Part shown: one piece after another, positions 15,665 through 17,963 of the stretch
Layout of the letters: the number at the start of each line of letters is the position of its first letter
Position numbering within the stretch: position 1 is the stretch's first letter
NCBI GenBank assembly: GCA_964385505.1
Contig: CAYLPI010000072.1
Location: 1-17,963 of the forward strand
Direction of reading: 5' to 3'
Source: CAITSH01 sp964385505
Lineage (GTDB): Bacteria > Pseudomonadota > Gammaproteobacteria > Burkholderiales > SG8-39
DNA: 17,963 bases
The notes under the pieces: generated by a model
Database searches by the model: none
The model's input: only the letters and a program-made list of their open reading frames with translations
What the model was told of the DNA's origin: nothing
Program-made: the position numbers and the translations under genes

Positions 15665-17963
15665 GTGTCTATGAAGAGTGCCGCACCGAAGTTGCTGTTC
15701 CCGAAAGTCTTGAGCGTTGCGCTAGCCGCCTGCTTCGGCGGTTTCGGGCCGGGTGTACTCGCGGCGCCGGTTGCGCCCGTTGTTGCGTCAGGTCAGGCGA
15801 CGTTCGCCCAGTCCGGCAAGACGCTCACGGTGACCAATACGCCTGGGGCCATCATCAACTGGCAGGGGTTCTCCATCGCCAAAGATGAAACCACCCGTTT
15901 CATCCAGCAAAATGCGGCCAGCTCGGTTTTGAATCGTGTTACCGGGAGCGAATCCTCTTCCATTCTCGGGCAATTGCAGTCCAACGGTCAGGTGTTCCTG
16001 ATCAATCCCAACGGAATTTTCGTCGGCCCGACCGGGCGTATCGACACTGCGGGCTTTGTCGCATCCAGCCTTGATCTCAAGGATGGTGATTTTCTCGCGG
16101 GCAGGTTCAAGTTCCAGGGTGCCGACAAGCCCGGCAAAGTCATCAACGAAGGCGAGATCACCACCCCCTCCGGCGGCAAGGTCTGGCTGATCGCGCCCAG
16201 CGTCGGCAACAGCGGCATGATCACAACGCCCGAAGGCCAGATCGTTCTCGCGGCGGGCAAGAATGTAACGATCGCCGATTCGCGCTACCCCAGCGTCTAC
16301 GTGGAGGTGCAGGCGCCCGACGGGGAGGCGGTCAATCTGGGCAAGATGATCGCGCAGTCCGGGCAGATCGGCATGTTCGGTCGCAGCGTAAACAATGCCG
16401 GCTCCCTTAACGCCAATGCCGCGGTGGTTGAGAATGGAAAAATTGTTTTTAAGCGTACCGACCCGGCCGTGGACAATTCACCGCAACAAATCGCCGGCGG
16501 TATCACCATCAAAGCGAGCGATACGTTGACGCTCGCCGCGGGTAGCCGGCTTTCGGCTGACGGGCCGCAAGCCGGGGAGATAGTTCTCGCTGCAGATGGC
16601 GAACTGGCGATGAAGCTGGACAGCAGCATCAGCGCAAATGGCGTTCAGGGTGGTGCCGTCAGCGTACAGGGCGGTACGCTCGTTTCCGAGGGGGTCGTTG
16701 AGGCGCGCGGTACCGACGGGCCCGGCGGGCGCATTTCACTATTGGGTCAGCGCGTCGCGCTGCTTGGGCGCTCGCGCACCGATGCCTCCGGCGAACTTGG
16801 CGGCGGCGTGGTCCTCGTTGGTGGTGATTTTCAGGGGAAAAATCCGAATGTGCCAAACGCCACGCACACGTATGTGGCCGAAGGCGCGGAGATATCCGCC
16901 GACGCAATCAGTTCGGGTGACGGCGGCAGGGTGATTGTGTGGGCCGACAACACCGCCCGCTACTATGGGTTGATCTCGGCGAGGGCCGGGGCGGGCTCGG
17001 GCGACGGTGGATTCGTCGAAGTATCGGGCAAACAGTCGCTCGATTACCACGGCCGTGTCGATGTAAATTCGGCACACGGGCAGGGCGGCACTTTGTTGCT
17101 CGATCCCACCAATATCACCATAGTCGCGGCAGGGGGAACCCTGGATCCGGAACTTGCGGGAACAGCCGATCCCAATCTGATGTTCGCCGATGGCGGCGCC
17201 AATACCACCTTGTCAGTGGCCGAGTTGACAGCCGGATTCGCCGCCGGAAACACGATTGTGCTGCAGGCCTCCAACAACATCACCTTTGGTGTTGTTACGG
17301 CCTTGCAGGCAGGGGTGAACCTTAGCGCGACGGCGACCAATGCCATCGCCGTCAATGCCGCGCTGTCGGGTGCGGGCAGCAATATCACGCTCGCCGGCGG
17401 CTCCGTTTCCAGTCTGGTCGGTGGCACGATCACGACGACCGGCGCTGCCAACGGGGCGGGTGGCAGCGTAAATATTTCTGCCAGTTCGGGGGCGGTCAAT
17501 TTGCTCGGGGCGATCACGGCCAATGGTGGCGCGGCGGGCGCGAGTCAGGTCGGGCGCAATGCCGGATCGGTGACGATTAGCGGTGTGGGCGTTACGACGG
17601 CAGCGATCACTGCCAACGGCAGCGCGGCGATGACGGCCGGCAGCAACCGGGCTGGTGGTTCTGGCGGTGTGGTTCAGATCAGTTCGACCAATGGTTTGAC
17701 GACGGGTGCGATTGGCGCGAGCGGTGGCGCTGCCACGACGACCAATGGCGCGGGCGGGAATGCCGGGTCGATTGAGATCGCGAATAGTGCTGCGGGCAAT
17801 GTCAGCAGCGGCGCGCTGACGGCGCGTACTGGCGCGGCAACAGGAACGGGAGCGGGTGGCGTGGCGGGCTATATCAGCGCGGGCAAGCCAGCGGCGATCC
17901 ATATCGATAACACGGTGACAGGCGGTACGGTATCGGTTGGCGCGGTGACGACGACGGGAGGGG
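15665..17963 (+). CDS. Second TpsA exoprotein (filamentous haemagglutinin type), cut by the right window edge
   Basis: An open frame of 766 codons plus one base with no stop before the window ends. A signal peptide of about 33 residues ends VLA before AP; LAAC at 20-23 also resembles a lipobox. The TPS domain shows NTPGAIINWQGFSI, RFIQQN, SSVLNRVTG and FLINPNGIFVG. By hand count it is identical to TpsA1 at about 79 of 110 positions in its core. Similarity continues through GGDFQGKN and LLLDPTNITIV, about 450 residues in all, so the two genes are paralogues. A Gly/Ala/Thr-rich stalk then begins. Known role of the family: secreted adhesin exported by a TpsB protein. No second tpsB is visible, so export through the one at 384 is inferred. 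It follows ftsK by 196 bases and has its own promoter candidate. The alternative start is ATG 15671. The family is certain; the end and the full domain make-up are unknown. Confidence 0.92.
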   Translation, partial: MSMKSAAPKLLFPKVLSVALAACFGGFGPGVLAAPVAPVVASGQATFAQSGKTLTVTNTPGAIINWQGFSIAKDETTRFIQQNAASSVLNRVTGSESSSILGQLQSNGQVFLINPNGIFVGPTGRIDTAGFVASSLDLKDGDFLAGRFKFQGADKPGKVINEGEITTPSGGKVWLIAPSVGNSGMITTPEGQIVLAAGKNVTIADSRYPSVYVEVQAPDGEAVNLGKMIAQSGQIGMFGRSVNNAGSLNANAAVVENGKIVFKRTDPAVDNSPQQIAGGITIKASDTLTLAAGSRLSADGPQAGEIVLAADGELAMKLDSSISANGVQGGAVSVQGGTLVSEGVVEARGTDGPGGRISLLGQRVALLGRSRTDASGELGGGVVLVGGDFQGKNPNVPNATHTYVAEGAEISADAISSGDGGRVIVWADNTARYYGLISARAGAGSGDGGFVEVSGKQSLDYHGRVDVNSAHGQGGTLLLDPTNITIVAAGGTLDPELAGTADPNLMFADGGANTTLSVAELTAGFAAGNTIVLQASNNITFGVVTALQAGVNLSATATNAIAVNAALSGAGSNITLAGGSVSSLVGGTITTTGAANGAGGSVNISASSGAVNLLGAITANGGAAGASQVGRNAGSVTISGVGVTTAAITANGSAAMTAGSNRAGGSGGVVQISSTNGLTTGAIGASGGAATTTNGAGGNAGSIEIANSAAGNVSSGALTARTGAATGTGAGGVAGYISAGKPAAIHIDNTVTGGTVSVGAVTTTGG

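Overview
The window looks like a piece of a betaproteobacterial draft genome. This is inferred from GC-rich coding DNA, a thioredoxin reductase diverging from an ftsK-type DNA translocase (a neighbourhood commonly seen in betaproteobacteria), and the style of the surface proteins. Genus and species cannot be told from the sequence. A run of 100 N at 7159-7258 marks an assembly gap.

Layout from left to right. (1) The 5' end of trxB on the minus strand (1-125). (2) A two-partner secretion (TPS) locus on the plus strand: an outer-membrane TpsB transporter (384-2027), a 492-base intergenic region with a promoter candidate and several dyads, then a very large TpsA exoprotein (2520-11395). The TpsA gene is split by the gap and carries a 423-base repeat unit that recurs identically right at the gap edge. 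(3) A Crp/Fnr-type regulator (11514-12188) and a secreted FecR-domain protein (12358-13080), closed by a strong intrinsic terminator. (4) ftsK (13195-15468). (5) A second TpsA gene that starts at 15665 and runs off the right edge. It has an AT-rich upstream region holding a good sigma-54-type promoter candidate.

How the genes may work together. TpsB would export TpsA1. The second TpsA has an N-terminal TPS domain about 70% identical by hand count to that of TpsA1, with no second tpsB in view, so the same transporter could serve both. The Crp-like regulator and the FecR protein lie in the same orientation directly after tpsA1. TGAC/GTCA-type dyads recur upstream of tpsA1, the regulator and fecR, which is consistent with, but does not prove, local control by a cyclic-nucleotide-type regulator. 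The adhesin genes sit on both sides of ftsK, so this looks like an adhesin island built into an otherwise conserved housekeeping neighbourhood.

No RNA genes, transposases, CRISPR arrays or attachment sites were seen. The large minus-strand open frames opposite the two TpsA genes are compositional shadows.
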